Of a DNA stretch of 64,000 nt, positions 1 to 8,617 are shown in pieces (position 1 is the first letter of the stretch; every line of letters starts with the position of its first letter). Source of the stretch: Actinoplanes octamycinicus (GTDB taxonomy: Bacteria > Actinomycetota > Actinomycetes > Mycobacteriales > Micromonosporaceae); the NCBI RefSeq assembly GCF_014205225.1, contig NZ_JACHNB010000001.1, forward strand, positions 9,033,501 to 9,097,500. The letters run 5' to 3'. The translations under genes and the position numbers were made by a program. The notes under the pieces were generated by a model that was not told the DNA's origin, made no database searches, and saw nothing but the letters and a program-made list of their open reading frames with translations.

Positions 1-1806
1 GCGAATTGGGGAGCCGCCGACCGCCGCGCGGTGCTCCACCAGGTCGGCGACGCGCTGGAGCGCAACCGGGACATCCTGCTCGAGGTGATGGCCGCCGAGG
101 CCGGCAAGACCATCGACCAGGCCGACCCCGAGGTCTCCGAGGCGATCGACTTCGCCCACTACTACGCCGAGCTGTCCGCCGCCGAGATCGACGGCGCCAC
201 CCCGGTCCCGGCCCGGGTCACCCTGGTCACCCCGCCGTGGAACTTCCCGGTCGCCATCCCGGCCGGCTCGATGCTGGCCGCGCTGGCCGCCGGCTCCGCC
301 GTGGTGATCAAGCCGGCCGGCCCGGCCGAGCGCTGCGGCACCGTGCTCACCGGGATCGTCCGGGACGCGCTGGCCGCGGCCGGCGCCGACCCCGACCTGG
401 TCACCCTGCTCCAGGTCGACGAGGGCACGCTGGGCCGGGAACTGGTCGCCCACCCGCTGGTCGACCGGGTGATCCTGACCGGCGCCTACGAGACCGCGGA
501 GCTGTTCCGCTCGTTCCGGGCGGACCTGCCGCTGCTCGCCGAGACCAGCGGCAAGAACGCGATCATCGTGACCCCGAGCGCCGACCTGGACCTGGCGGTC
601 AAGGACGTGGTGGCGTCCGCGTTCGGGCACGCCGGGCAGAAGTGCTCGGCCGCCTCGCTGGTCGTCCTGGTCGGGTCGGTGGCCCGCTCGGAGCGCTTCC
701 GGACCCAGCTGCTCGACGCCGTGTCGTCGCTCGCGGTGGGCTGGCCGTGGGAGGTCACCACGCAGGTCGGCCCGCTGGTCGAGCCGGCCGCCGGGAAGCT
801 GCTCGACGGGCTGACCACGCTCGGCGCCGGGGAGAGCTGGCTGCTGCAGCCACGGCAGCTGGACGAGAACGGGCAGCTGTGGAGCCCGGGCATCCGGGAC
901 GGGGTGCGGCGCGGGTCGGCGTACCACCGCACCGAGTACTTCGGCCCGATCCTCGGGATCATGACGGCGGCCACCCTGGACGAGGCGATCGACCTGGTCA
1001 ACGAGGTGGACTTCGGGCTCACCTCCGGGCTGCACTCGCTCGACGCGGCCGAGGTGCGCACCTGGCTGGACCGGGCGCAGGCGGGCAACCTCTACGTGAA
1101 CCGGGGCATCACCGGCGCGATCGTCCGCCGGCAGCCGTTCGGCGGCTGGAAGCGGTCCGCGGTTGGCCCCGGCACCAAGGCCGGCGGCCCCAACTACCTG
1201 ATCGGGCTGAGCGGCTGGGCGCCGGGTGAGTCGTCGGCCCGGGCCGACATCCAGGCTGCTTCGGTACGATCCCTGCTCGCCGATTGCGCCGCCCTCGTCA
1301 CCGCCTCCACGGAGCGTGCCGCCCGCAGCGACGCGGCCGCCTGGGCGGCGTCGTTCGGCCGTGCCGAGGACGTGTCGGACCTCGGCGTCGAGCGCAACGT
1401 CCTGCGCTACCTGCCCACCCCGGTCACCATCCGGCTCGCCGACGGCGGATCGCCCACCGACCTGGTCCGGGTGCTCGCCGCCGGCCTGCTGACCGGCGCC
1501 CCGATCCGGGTGTCCTCGGCGGTCGAGCTGCCGGCCGCGCTGGCCGCGCACTGCCCGGAGCTGACCGTGGAGTCGGACGAGGCGTTCGCGGCCGGGCTGA
1601 CCGGCGCCGGCCGGGTACGGCTGATCGGCGGCTCCGCGTCCGAGCTGGCCACCGCCACCGGCGGCCGCCCGGACCTGGCGATCTGGGCCGGCCCGGTGGT
1701 CGAGGCCGGCCGGGTGGAGCTGCTCCCGTTCCTGCGCGAGCAGGCGGTCAGCATCACCGCCCACCGCTTCGGCAACCCGCTCCCGATGGCCGCCGAGGTC
1801 CTCTGA
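1..1806 (+). CDS. putA: PutA-type proline dehydrogenase / 1-pyrroline-5-carboxylate dehydrogenase, C-terminal part
   Basis: The frame is open from base 1, so the N-terminal proline dehydrogenase half lies outside the window; 601 residues are visible. The visible part is the aldehyde dehydrogenase module that oxidises glutamate semialdehyde (in equilibrium with P5C) to glutamate with NAD+. The cofactor and substrate region reads TPPWNFPVAIP, the general-base region LAETSGKNA, and the catalytic cysteine in GHAGQKCSAAS is encoded at 643-645. A C-terminal segment after about base 1230 resembles the extra domain of long actinobacterial PutA proteins. It is followed by a hairpin cluster and faces a convergent gene. 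The family assignment is firm; bifunctionality is inferred because the N-terminal half is missing. Confidence 0.9.
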   Translation, partial: ANWGAADRRAVLHQVGDALERNRDILLEVMAAEAGKTIDQADPEVSEAIDFAHYYAELSAAEIDGATPVPARVTLVTPPWNFPVAIPAGSMLAALAAGSAVVIKPAGPAERCGTVLTGIVRDALAAAGADPDLVTLLQVDEGTLGRELVAHPLVDRVILTGAYETAELFRSFRADLPLLAETSGKNAIIVTPSADLDLAVKDVVASAFGHAGQKCSAASLVVLVGSVARSERFRTQLLDAVSSLAVGWPWEVTTQVGPLVEPAAGKLLDGLTTLGAGESWLLQPRQLDENGQLWSPGIRDGVRRGSAYHRTEYFGPILGIMTAATLDEAIDLVNEVDFGLTSGLHSLDAAEVRTWLDRAQAGNLYVNRGITGAIVRRQPFGGWKRSAVGPGTKAGGPNYLIGLSGWAPGESSARADIQAASVRSLLADCAALVTASTERAARSDAAAWAASFGRAEDVSDLGVERNVLRYLPTPVTIRLADGGSPTDLVRVLAAGLLTGAPIRVSSAVELPAALAAHCPELTVESDEAFAAGLTGAGRVRLIGGSASELATATGGRPDLAIWAGPVVEAGRVELLPFLREQAVSITAHRFGNPLPMAAEVL

Positions 1807-1897
1807 CCTCACCGCTGGCCGCAAGCCGCGGTCCCCTGCTTGCGCTGAGCGCGGCGCCCGCCGCCGGTCACCGTCCCGGCCGCGGCGCGCGCTCCCC

Positions 1898-2056
1898 GGC
1901 TGGGCGTGAGGGGTGTCTCGAGTACCTCGAGACACCCCTCACGCCCAGCCCGCAACCGCGAGGCGCGTCACGGCCCGGACCACAGCGCGCCTCGCGGTGC
2001 GTCCGGCTGGGCGTCAGGGGTGTCTCGAGTACCTCGAGACACCCCTGACGCCCAGC
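1898..2056. repeat. Cluster of three inverted repeats between convergent genes (hairpin family copies 1 and 2)
   Basis: Two near-identical long palindromes flank a third. Copy 1 has perfect 25-bp arms (1898-1922 and 1926-1950) with a 3-nt TAC loop. Copy 2 has perfect 24-bp arms (2006-2029 and 2033-2056) with the same loop. Between them lies a 13-bp inverted repeat (1955-1967 with 1986-1998). Both palindromes share the core GGGGTGTCTCGAG and its complement. The cluster sits between the stop codons of convergent genes and may terminate both transcripts. Neither arm is followed by a T tract, and related hairpins occur in non-terminator positions at 22.6 and 38.0 kb. Confidence 0.9.
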
Positions 2057-2067
2057 TCGCGACGGGG

Positions 2068-2688
2068 TCAGCCGGGGAAGCCGTGCTCGGCGAGAGTGAT
2101 CTCGATGCGGGCGCGGTGGGACTCCTCCCAGTCGTCGAGGGTCTCCGCGCTCTCCTTGGCGAGCTTCGCCTGGGCGGCGGCCAGCACCGACTCCTGCCGG
2201 TCGCCGGGGACGACGACCACGCCCTCCTCGTCGGCCACCACGATGTCGCCCGGGCGGACGGTGACGCCGCCGCAGGTGACCGGCTCGCCGATGCTGCCGA
2301 GTTTCGCCTTGGTGCCGGGGATCGGGATGACGCCCCGGGCGAAGACCGGGAAGCCGTCCTCGCGCACCTCGCCCAGATCGCGGATCAGGCCGTCCAGCAC
2401 GAACGCGGCCACGCCCCGGCGGTGCGCGACCGCGCAGACGTTGCCGCCGGCCAGCGCGTAGTCCAGGTCGCCGGACTCGACCACGATCACCGAGCCGGGC
2501 TGGGCGCGGTAGATCGCGGCGTGCAGCATCAGGTTGTCGCCGGGGACGCAGCGGACCGTGAAGGCCGGCCCGGCCACCCGGGGCACCGGCATCCAGAGCG
2601 GGCGGATGCCGATGTCCATCACCCGGTCCCGGCCGAGCACGTCGGCGAGCGTGGTGGGCGGGATCTGCGAGAAGTCACCGGTCGTCAT
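2068..2688 (-). CDS. RraA-like / 4-hydroxy-4-methyl-2-oxoglutarate aldolase family protein
   Basis: A 206-residue protein of the RraA/HMG-aldolase fold, once annotated as dimethylmenaquinone methyltransferase. The family motif GDNLMLHAAI appears near residue 55 and is followed by the family's VLDGLIRD region with the conserved Asp-Gly and Arg residues that bind substrate and metal. Family members cleave 4-carboxy-4-hydroxy-2-oxoacids or decarboxylate oxaloacetate; the true substrate here is unknown. I start at the ATG at 2688 (MTTGDFSQ) because the upstream in-frame extension is arginine-rich and not family-like. The ribosome binding site is weak. A HAD phosphatase lies upstream on the same strand. 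Confidence 0.82.
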   Translation of the reverse strand: MTTGDFSQIPPTTLADVLGRDRVMDIGIRPLWMPVPRVAGPAFTVRCVPGDNLMLHAAIYRAQPGSVIVVESGDLDYALAGGNVCAVAHRRGVAAFVLDGLIRDLGEVREDGFPVFARGVIPIPGTKAKLGSIGEPVTCGGVTVRPGDIVVADEEGVVVVPGDRQESVLAAAQAKLAKESAETLDDWEESHRARIEITLAEHGFPG

Positions 2689-2787
2689 GCCGATGACCTT
2701 AACGAGCGTGCGGGTGGCATCGACGAGGAGGCGACGGGACGGCGGCGGCGCGACAACGAGGGCGGAAAAGAACAAGCTGACGGGCGG

Positions 2788-3378
2788 TCAGCGTTCCCAC
2801 GGGGGCGGCACCCGTACGCAAGCCATCCCGGCCGCCTCGGCGGCCCGCACCCCCAGCTCGGTGTCCTCGAAGACCAGGCATCGCGCCGGGTCGGCGCCGA
2901 GCAGCCGGGCGGCCATCAGGTAGGGCTCCGGGTCCGGTTTCGGCCTCGCGTAGTCGCCGGCGCAGACCAGCACCGGGAAGTGCTCGAGCAGGCCGAGCGC
3001 GGTGAGCGAGTCGACCACCGACTCGCGGGTGCTGCCGGAGACCACCGCGAACGGCACCCGGCGGTGCGCCTCGTGGATGTGCGCCAGCACCCCGGGCACC
3101 GCCCGCATCGTGCCCAGCCCGGCCCGGAACAGCTCCTCCTGCCGGGCGGCCACCGCCGCCACCGGCATCGCCAGTCCCTGCCGCTGGTTCAGCTCGGCCA
3201 CGATGTCCACCACCGGCCGGCCGCCCCACGCGTAGAACAGCTCCTCCGGGAACTCGCACCGCCACTCGGCCAGCGCGTCCTGCCAGGCCCGGTAGTGGAC
3301 CGGCATGGAGTCGGTGATGGTGCCGTCGCAGTCGAACAGGTACGCGTCGAAGTCGCCGGGCGGGAGGGGTAGGAGCAC
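2788..3378 (-). CDS. HAD-superfamily hydrolase, beta-phosphoglucomutase-like
   Basis: A 196-residue haloacid-dehalogenase-family protein. Motif I FDCDGT (nucleophile and acid/base Asp) lies near residues 15-20, motif II Ser in VVSGS, motif III Lys in ARPKPDPEP, and motif IV as VFEDTELG. The small helical cap after motif I fits the phosphoglucomutase/sugar-phosphatase subgroup. It probably dephosphorylates or isomerises a small sugar phosphate in the cytosol; the substrate cannot be told from sequence. The GTG start at 3378 is preceded by TAGCCT with a 6-nt gap, consistent with a leaderless transcript. It is divergent from the next gene across 46 bp. Confidence 0.85.
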   Translation of the reverse strand: MLLPLPPGDFDAYLFDCDGTITDSMPVHYRAWQDALAEWRCEFPEELFYAWGGRPVVDIVAELNQRQGLAMPVAAVAARQEELFRAGLGTMRAVPGVLAHIHEAHRRVPFAVVSGSTRESVVDSLTALGLLEHFPVLVCAGDYARPKPDPEPYLMAARLLGADPARCLVFEDTELGVRAAEAAGMACVRVPPPWER

Positions 3379-3424
3379 CGCCGAAGGCTACCCGGTGATC
3401 TTGTAAGGCCGCGAGAATGGTGTT

Positions 3425-3880
3425 GTGGAGATCGCTTCGGAGAACGGCGGCTGGCTGCGGATGCGCCCGCTGCGCTACGAGTTCGACGCGGAACCGGCCG
3501 ACCCGACCGAGGACTGGCTGGTGGTGTCGGTCGCGGCCGCCGACCGCAACGGGCACACCTGGCAGGCGGAGAGCCCGTGCCTGACCGTCGCCGAGACGAT
3601 CGAGCTGGCCGACTGGCTGGACGGCCGGACCGAGGCCGCCGAGCTGGAGTTCATCGAGCCCAACGTGGCGTTCCGGCAGCTGCGGGAGGAGGCCGGCACG
3701 CACGTCCTGGAGGTGTCGTTCTCGCACGAGAACCTGCCGCCCTGGCTGCCCGGCACCGGTCTGGACCGGGTCCACCGGATCCAGCTGGAGGTCACCACCG
3801 AGGCGCTGCGCCGCGCGGCCGGCGCCTGGACCGCGGAGATCGCAGCCTTCCCGCCCCGCGCGGATCTGGCAGATTGGTGA
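3425..3880 (+). CDS. WapI-family immunity-like protein
   Basis: A 151-residue soluble protein with a family pattern I associate with WapI-type immunity proteins: a start like MEIASENGGWLRMRP, a central NWLVV-like strand (DWLVVSVAA), TEPN-like FIEPNVAF, and PPWLPG before the last helix. There is no signal peptide. WapI immunity proteins neutralise a contact-dependent toxin, but no toxin gene lies nearby, so this may be an orphan immunity gene or a housekeeping relative. The start is GTG 3425, probably leaderless, and the next gene begins 2 bp after the stop. Confidence 0.6.
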   Translation: MEIASENGGWLRMRPLRYEFDAEPADPTEDWLVVSVAAADRNGHTWQAESPCLTVAETIELADWLDGRTEAAELEFIEPNVAFRQLREEAGTHVLEVSFSHENLPPWLPGTGLDRVHRIQLEVTTEALRRAAGAWTAEIAAFPPRADLADW

Positions 3881-3881
3881 G

Positions 3882-4505
3882 ATGGATTTCCGCCGCACCT
3901 TCCGATCCGCCGCCATCGCGTACGCCGGACTGGTCGCGAGTCTCCCGCCGGAGCGCCTGGACCAGCCCGCCCTCGGCGAGTGGACGCTCCGCGAGCTGCT
4001 CGGGCACACGGTGAGCTCGGCGCTGCGCCAGGTTCCGGAGGTTCTCGCGACCCGGGCCCCGCACGTCGACGTGGAGACCGCCGAGGGTTACTTCGCCTTC
4101 GCCCGGTCCGCCCCGCCGGAGCTGCTGGCCGCCGCCAGCGCCGCCTCCTCGGACGACGCCCGGGCCACCGCCAAGAGCTTCGGCGAGGACCTGTCCGAGG
4201 AGGTCAACACGCTGATCGGCGGCGCCACCGAGGCGCTCTCCCGGGTCAACGACGACGACCTGATCATCACCCCGGTGGGCGGGATGCGGGTCCGCGACTG
4301 GATCGCGACCCGCACCTTCGAGCTGGTCGTGCACGGCCTGGACGCGGCCGCCGCGGCCGGCCGCCCGTTCGAGCCGCCGATCGAGGTGGTCGCCGAGGCG
4401 GTCACCCTGGCCACCCGCACCGCGCTCGGCGTCGGCGACAGCGTCCGCCTGCTGCGCGCCCTGACCGGCCGGGAGCCGCTCCCGGCCGGTTACTCGATCA
4501 TCTGA
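3882..4505 (+). CDS. Mycothiol-dependent maleylpyruvate isomerase-like / DinB-fold protein
   Basis: A 207-residue protein with the N-terminal four-helix metal-binding domain of the maleylpyruvate isomerase/DinB superfamily. Family marks are GEWTLRELLGHTVSS (first metal-ligand His) near residue 35 and the later ATRTFELVVHGLDAA with its HGxD motif near residue 150. Such proteins are actinobacterial, and some use mycothiol as thiol cofactor. The specific reaction is unknown. The gene starts 2 bp after the preceding stop. A CAGATT box 6 nt before ATG suggests it may also have its own leaderless promoter. Confidence 0.75.
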   Translation: MDFRRTFRSAAIAYAGLVASLPPERLDQPALGEWTLRELLGHTVSSALRQVPEVLATRAPHVDVETAEGYFAFARSAPPELLAAASAASSDDARATAKSFGEDLSEEVNTLIGGATEALSRVNDDDLIITPVGGMRVRDWIATRTFELVVHGLDAAAAAGRPFEPPIEVVAEAVTLATRTALGVGDSVRLLRALTGREPLPAGYSII

Positions 4506-4518
4506 CCGCGTCGCGGGG

Positions 4519-5499
4519 TCACCAGCGGTTGCGGGCCTCCTCGGCCCAGCCGGTGAGGCCGTCCAGGTCGAGCTTGTGGCCGTCCGAGGTGCGGGCCCAG
4601 CCGGAGAACCGGCCGAAGCACTGGTGCGTCTCCGAGGCGAGCACGCCCAGGTTGGTACGGGCGACCCGCTCGTGGAACGGCTCGAAGGTGACGTCCACCC
4701 CGGACCCGGTGATCCGCCACGGCTTGAGCCAGTCGGCGCGGTCGTACTCCCAGCGGAGGTCGGCGCCGATCTTGTGCAGCCGGCCGTCCTCGAAGACCGC
4801 GTTCTCGGTGGTGCCGGTGCCGTCCGTCCACTTGCCGCCGAGCTGGATGGCCCGGTCCGCGTCGGCGCCGGCCGCCCAGTTCCAGGTCATCCGGTACGGC
4901 CACTTGCCCCGCCCGTGGTCCAGCGTCGCGTAGGAGCCGCGCGCCGGGACGACGTGCTCCACCCCGTCGACCGTGATCGTGCCGTGCACCGGGCGGCCGA
5001 CGTCCTTGACCGTGTACTGGAAGCGCTTGCGGCTCCAGCCGACCACCACGCCCAGCGCGTCCCGGTCCTCGACGGCCGGCATGGTGAGGTCGACCTCGAC
5101 GCGGCGGCTGTGGGCGCGGACCGTCGTACCGTCGAAGGTCTGATCGATCTCGATGCGCAGGCCGCGGCCGGAAGCGGCCACCCGCCCGGATCCGCTGCGG
5201 TCCGGGAGGACCGCCCCGCGGGCCAGCGGGACCGTCGCGTCCACCGCGATCTCCTTGCCGCTGACCCGGTCCAGCAGGTACAGACTGTGCACGCCGGCGT
5301 AGTCCAGGTCGGACGCGACCACCCCGAGGATGTGCGCCGGGGTGACCACGCCCCAGTACTCCCAGCGCTTGCGACGACCCCAGCCGCGCAGGTTCGCCCG
5401 GTGCAGCGGCTTGCGGCTCCAGCCCACGGCGGCCGGGTTGAGGCGGCCGTCCGGCAGGCACAGGTCGACCGGCTCGGTGATCTGGATCTCGTGCGTCAC
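4519..5499 (-). CDS. DUF2804 family protein
   Basis: A 326-residue protein matching the DUF2804 family along its whole length: start near LCLPDGRLNPAAVGWSRKP, a WGRRKRWEYWGVV block near residue 45, and a C-terminal RFSGWARTSDG region. It is rich in Trp and beta-strand, with no signal peptide or membrane segment. Fold relatives bind lipids or carotenoid-like ligands, but no function is established. It is convergent with the upstream isomerase-like gene (14 bp gap) and divergent from the aldehyde dehydrogenase. Confidence 0.85.
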   Translation of the reverse strand: MTHEIQITEPVDLCLPDGRLNPAAVGWSRKPLHRANLRGWGRRKRWEYWGVVTPAHILGVVASDLDYAGVHSLYLLDRVSGKEIAVDATVPLARGAVLPDRSGSGRVAASGRGLRIEIDQTFDGTTVRAHSRRVEVDLTMPAVEDRDALGVVVGWSRKRFQYTVKDVGRPVHGTITVDGVEHVVPARGSYATLDHGRGKWPYRMTWNWAAGADADRAIQLGGKWTDGTGTTENAVFEDGRLHKIGADLRWEYDRADWLKPWRITGSGVDVTFEPFHERVARTNLGVLASETHQCFGRFSGWARTSDGHKLDLDGLTGWAEEARNRW

Positions 5500-5687
5500 G
5501 CGCGCAGGTTACCGCCGGGTCAACCAGGCGTCTCGCGGTGGGTAGTCATCCGACAATGACCGCCCGAATTCTCCCGAGATATCGCATCCGGAGCCGGGCG
5601 ACTTCGCGGAACCGCCCGTTCCCGCCGCGGGTGGACTACCGTCGGCTCCATCCCTCGTCGGCTCATCCCCAGCAGGAGGCGATCGTC

Positions 5688-7148
5688 GTGTTCCTCGACG
5701 AGAAGATCTGGACCGGCAACATCTTCCTCGGCGGCGGCTGGCGGCCCGGGCGCGCCGAGGCCTTCGACGTGATCGAGCCGGCCACCGGCGACGTGCTCGG
5801 CCGCAGCGGCCGGGCCAGTGCCGAGGACGTCGCCGAGGCCGCCGGGCTGGCCGCCGAGGCGCAACGCTCGTGGGCCACCACCCCGCACCCGCGCCGGGCC
5901 GCCGTGCTGCGCCGGGCCGCCGCGCTCTGGGCCGAGCACGCCGAGGAGATCTCCTGGTGGAACGTGCGCGAGGTGGGCGCGATCCCGCCGATGGCCGGGT
6001 TCGCGCTGCACGTCGCCGAGCAGGAGTGCTACGAGGCGGCCGCGCTGCCCAGCCTGCCGTACGGTGAGCTGCTGCCCAGCGAGGAGCCGCGCCTGTCGAT
6101 GTCCCGCCGCGTCCCGGCCGGCGTGGTCGCGGTGATCGCCCCGTTCAACGTGCCGATCATCCTGGCCATCCGCTCGGTCGCCCCGGCCCTGGCGCTGGGC
6201 AACGCGGTGATCCTCAAGCCGGACCCGCGCACCGCGGTCACCGGCGGCGTCACGCTGGCCCGGGTCTTCGAGGAGGCCGGCCTGCCGGAGGGCCTGTTCC
6301 AGGTGCTGCCCGGCGGCCCGGACGTCGGCGAGGCGCTGGTCACCCACCCGCTGGTCCGGGTCATCTCGTTCACCGGCTCCACCCGGGCCGGCCGCCGGGT
6401 CGGCGCGCTCGCCGGCGAGCACCTGAAACGCGCCCACCTGGAGCTGGGCGGCAACTCCGCGATGATCGTCCTGGGCGACGCGGACGTGGACCAGGCGGTG
6501 GCCGCGGCGTCCTTCGGGTCGTACTTCCACCAGGGCCAGATCTGCATGACCACCGGGCGGCACCTGGTGCACGAGCGGCTCTACGACGACTTCGTCGAGC
6601 GGCTGGCGGCGAAGGCGGCCGCGCTGCCGGTCGGCGACCCGGCCCGCCAGCAGGTGGTGCTCGGCCCGATCATCGACGCCGGGCAGCGCGACAAGATCCA
6701 CAGCTTGGTCACCGGGTCGGCGGCGGCCGGGGCGCGGGTCGCGGCCGGCGGCACCTACCAGGACCTGTTCTACTCGGCGACGGTGCTGGCCGATGTCGCG
6801 GACAGCACGCCGGCGTTCACCGAGGAGATCTTCGGGCCGGTCGCGCCGGTCCTGAGGTTCACCGACCCGGCCGACGCGGTCCGGCTCGCCACCGCCTCCG
6901 AATACGGTCTGTCGCTGGGCATCATCACCCGGGACGTGATGAAGGGCCTGGCCCTCGCCGACCGGATCCCGACCGGCATCGTGCACATCAACGACCAGAC
7001 CGTCAGCGACGAGGCGAACAGCCCGTTCGGCGGGGTCGCGGCGTCCGGCACCGGCTCCCGGTTCGGCGGCGCCGGCGCCAACATCGAGGCGTTCACCGAG
7101 ACCCGCTGGGTGACGGTCCGCGACCAGCCGCCGTCGTATCCGTTCTGA
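5688..7148 (+). CDS. Benzaldehyde-type NAD(P)-dependent aldehyde dehydrogenase
   Basis: A 486-residue aldehyde dehydrogenase. The N-terminus KIWTGNIFLGGGW and the overall sequence resemble benzaldehyde/vanillin dehydrogenases, which oxidise aromatic aldehydes to acids. The NAD-binding segment APFNVPIILA, catalytic-base Glu in HLELGGNSAM (about residue 252) and nucleophile Cys in QGQICMTTGR (about residue 286) are all present. I chose GTG 5688 because AGGAGG lies 8 nt upstream (5674-5679); an in-frame ATG at 5538 would add about 50 arginine/proline-rich residues foreign to the family. The gene stands alone, divergent from DUF2804. Confidence 0.88.
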   Translation: MFLDEKIWTGNIFLGGGWRPGRAEAFDVIEPATGDVLGRSGRASAEDVAEAAGLAAEAQRSWATTPHPRRAAVLRRAAALWAEHAEEISWWNVREVGAIPPMAGFALHVAEQECYEAAALPSLPYGELLPSEEPRLSMSRRVPAGVVAVIAPFNVPIILAIRSVAPALALGNAVILKPDPRTAVTGGVTLARVFEEAGLPEGLFQVLPGGPDVGEALVTHPLVRVISFTGSTRAGRRVGALAGEHLKRAHLELGGNSAMIVLGDADVDQAVAAASFGSYFHQGQICMTTGRHLVHERLYDDFVERLAAKAAALPVGDPARQQVVLGPIIDAGQRDKIHSLVTGSAAAGARVAAGGTYQDLFYSATVLADVADSTPAFTEEIFGPVAPVLRFTDPADAVRLATASEYGLSLGIITRDVMKGLALADRIPTGIVHINDQTVSDEANSPFGGVAASGTGSRFGGAGANIEAFTETRWVTVRDQPPSYPF

Positions 7149-7187
7149 GAAAGCCGTTTCGGGCTCGTTACCATCCGGCGGGAAGCC

Positions 7188-7215
7188 TTGCTATCCATGC
7201 ATCCTCATCAATAAT
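7188..7215 (+). promoter_or_regulatory. Candidate promoter with leaderless start
   Basis: An AT-rich island holds TTGCTA (7188-7193), a 16-bp spacer and AATAAT (7210-7215). An ATG follows 7 nt later at 7223. A short CTCAT/ATGAG inverted repeat (arms 5 bp) overlaps the -10 box. This is one of the clearest sigma-70-like promoters in the window and argues that the odd ORFs downstream are transcribed. Confidence 0.5.
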
Positions 7216-7222
7216 GAGCGCC

Positions 7223-7345
7223 ATGACAGGAGCCGACACAGGGGGCCGCGGCACGCATTCCCACCCCGCGGCCCAGCCCCGCCCACCCGACGACCCGGGC
7301 CCACCCACCAGGTCCGCAGCGGCGGCCGGCCGGGAGGCGCCATGA
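7223..7345 (+). CDS. Small 40-residue leader ORF, unknown
   Basis: A 40-codon Pro/Ala/Gly-rich frame (MTGADTGGRGTHSH...) begins 7 nt after a good -10 box. Its stop overlaps the next start in an ATGA arrangement. The position and coupling suggest a translated leader. No family is recognised, and the composition alone does not prove coding. Confidence 0.3.
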   Translation: MTGADTGGRGTHSHPAAQPRPPDDPGPPTRSAAAAGREAP

Positions 7346-8058
7346 CCCAGGTGGCCGACCCAGCCCGCACCCGCAGCACCCGGCCACCCGGCCGGAGGAC
7401 CACGCGGTGGTCCCGCTCCGCCCGCTTGCCCCGCTCACACCCTTTCCGGTACGACCGGAGCCGCTCGCCGGCCATCCCGGCCCGCAGCCCGGTCGCCCCG
7501 CACGCCGCGCACCCCAGCCTCGCGGCCCGCGCCCAGTCCCGACCCGGGCCGGCACCCCTCGGCCCCGCCCGTTCGGCGGCTCCCGGCGATCCTGAGCCCG
7601 CCCGTTACGCGGCTCCCGGCCATCCCGAGCCCGCCCGTCGCGCGGCTGTCGGCCGTCCCGAGCCCGCCCGTCGCGCGGGTCCCGGCCATCCCGAGCCCGC
7701 CCGTTCAGCGGCTCCCGGCCATCCTGAGGCCGCCGCTTCGGTGGCTCACAGCGCCATGCAGGCCGGTTCCGCGGCTTCCGCCCACAAGGCCCCCGGTTCC
7801 GCGGCGCCCAACGCGATCGTCTCCGCCGCACTCCCGGCGTCGAGCGTTCCCAGCCGCAGCGGCCGTCCGCCGTCCGCCGGCTGGTCACCCACCACGGCCG
7901 TCGGCCACCCCGCGCGCCCACCACCAAGCCCCCGGCCATCCACAGCGCCATCCACGGCACGACTCAACCGGCGCGGGCGGCTGCCTCGGCCCCCTGGAGG
8001 CAGCCGTCCGCGCGTGCCGGCTGGGCGCGATCCGGGCGTACCGAAAATCGCGGCCTGA
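7342..8058 (+). CDS. Proline/alanine/arginine-rich ORF with 33-bp tandem repeat, unknown
   Basis: A 238-codon frame with GGGAGG 5 nt before its ATG and an ATGA overlap with the leader ORF. Codons 1-80 show high G/C at third positions; this weakens toward the end. The middle (about 7577-7740) holds five 33-bp repeats that translate as an 11-residue unit like GHPEPARSAAP. No domain, signal peptide or membrane segment is seen. It could be a disordered protein, a decayed gene or a non-coding repeat locus; I lean slightly to a real but degenerate gene. Confidence 0.3.
   Translation: MTQVADPARTRSTRPPGRRTTRWSRSARLPRSHPFRYDRSRSPAIPARSPVAPHAAHPSLAARAQSRPGPAPLGPARSAAPGDPEPARYAAPGHPEPARRAAVGRPEPARRAGPGHPEPARSAAPGHPEAAASVAHSAMQAGSAASAHKAPGSAAPNAIVSAALPASSVPSRSGRPPSAGWSPTTAVGHPARPPPSPRPSTAPSTARLNRRGRLPRPPGGSRPRVPAGRDPGVPKIAA
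7577..7741. repeat. 33-bp minisatellite, about five units
   Basis: Five units of 33 bp begin near 7577, 7609, 7642, 7675 and 7708, each containing CGGCTCCCGGCCATCC followed by GAGCCCGCCCGT, with small substitutions. The period is a multiple of three, so it preserves any reading frame. A weaker 18-bp duplication (GGACGCAACGCGGACCC) follows around 8111-8147. Confidence 0.8.
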
Positions 8059-8193
8059 AATCGGACGCGGGCCCGCACCGACCCGCGGTCATCGCCGAAT
8101 CAGGCGGGCCGGACGCAACGCGGACCCGGACGCAACGCGGACCCGGACGGAGCACGGACCCGATGCGGTCACGCGGCCTTGCTGGAGGGCGCG

Positions 8194-8568
8194 TCAGGCG
8201 CGGAAGTAGTCGCGGAGGTGGGCGATCCGGCCGTCGCGGATCCGGAAGATCTGCACCAGGGCCATCGGCACGCCACCGCTCACCGCGTCGATCTCGGCGA
8301 TGAACACGTCCGGGTCGGCGGTCTCGTGCAGCACGTAGCCGGACCGTTCCGGGTCGACCGGCCCGGCATCGTCCCGCTGGAAGGCGCCGACCCCGGCCCG
8401 GATCGCCTCCCGGCCCGCCAGGCGGCGCGGCAGCGGCCCGTCCGAAGCGACGAGGGGCGCCTCGAAGACGCCGTCCTCGGTGAAGAGCTCAGCGACCGCG
8501 TCCGGATCGCGGGTGATCGCGCCGGCGTAGACGTACCGTTCGAAGAGTTCCCTGTGCGAATCGGTCAT
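8194..8568 (-). CDS. NTF2-like / SnoaL-fold protein
   Basis: A 124-residue protein with the cone-shaped NTF2-like fold. It has an N-terminal helix with FERYVYAGAITRDPDAVAELF, then the family's FTEDGVFEAP turn, and ends with a strand carrying IRDGRIAHLRDYF. Members act as small isomerases, hydrolases or binding proteins; the substrate is not predictable. ATG 8568 follows TAGAGT by 6 nt, fitting leaderless expression. It lies downstream of yggT on the same strand, separated by a hairpin. Confidence 0.8.
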   Translation of the reverse strand: MTDSHRELFERYVYAGAITRDPDAVAELFTEDGVFEAPLVASDGPLPRRLAGREAIRAGVGAFQRDDAGPVDPERSGYVLHETADPDVFIAEIDAVSGGVPMALVQIFRIRDGRIAHLRDYFRA

Positions 8569-8617
8569 CCGGCGACTCTAGGCCGTCGTCCGGGATCCGG
8601 CCGACGGCGGAAACGCG

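Noticed and set aside
1898..2056. CRISPR-like array from repeated palindromes
   Set aside because: Only two copies, no spacers of uniform length and no cas genes; a hairpin cluster fits better.
3425..3880. Toxin-immunity pair
   Set aside because: The WapI-like immunity protein has no toxin, secretion or repeat-rich gene near it in this window.
5538..5687. Upstream ATG start for the aldehyde dehydrogenase
   Set aside because: The added residues are Arg/Pro-rich and unlike the family; GTG 5688 has AGGAGG at correct spacing.
7208..7960. Minus-strand ORF with DGRARDGR-type repeats
   Set aside because: It is the antisense of the 33-bp minisatellite, with no ribosome site and poor codon pattern.
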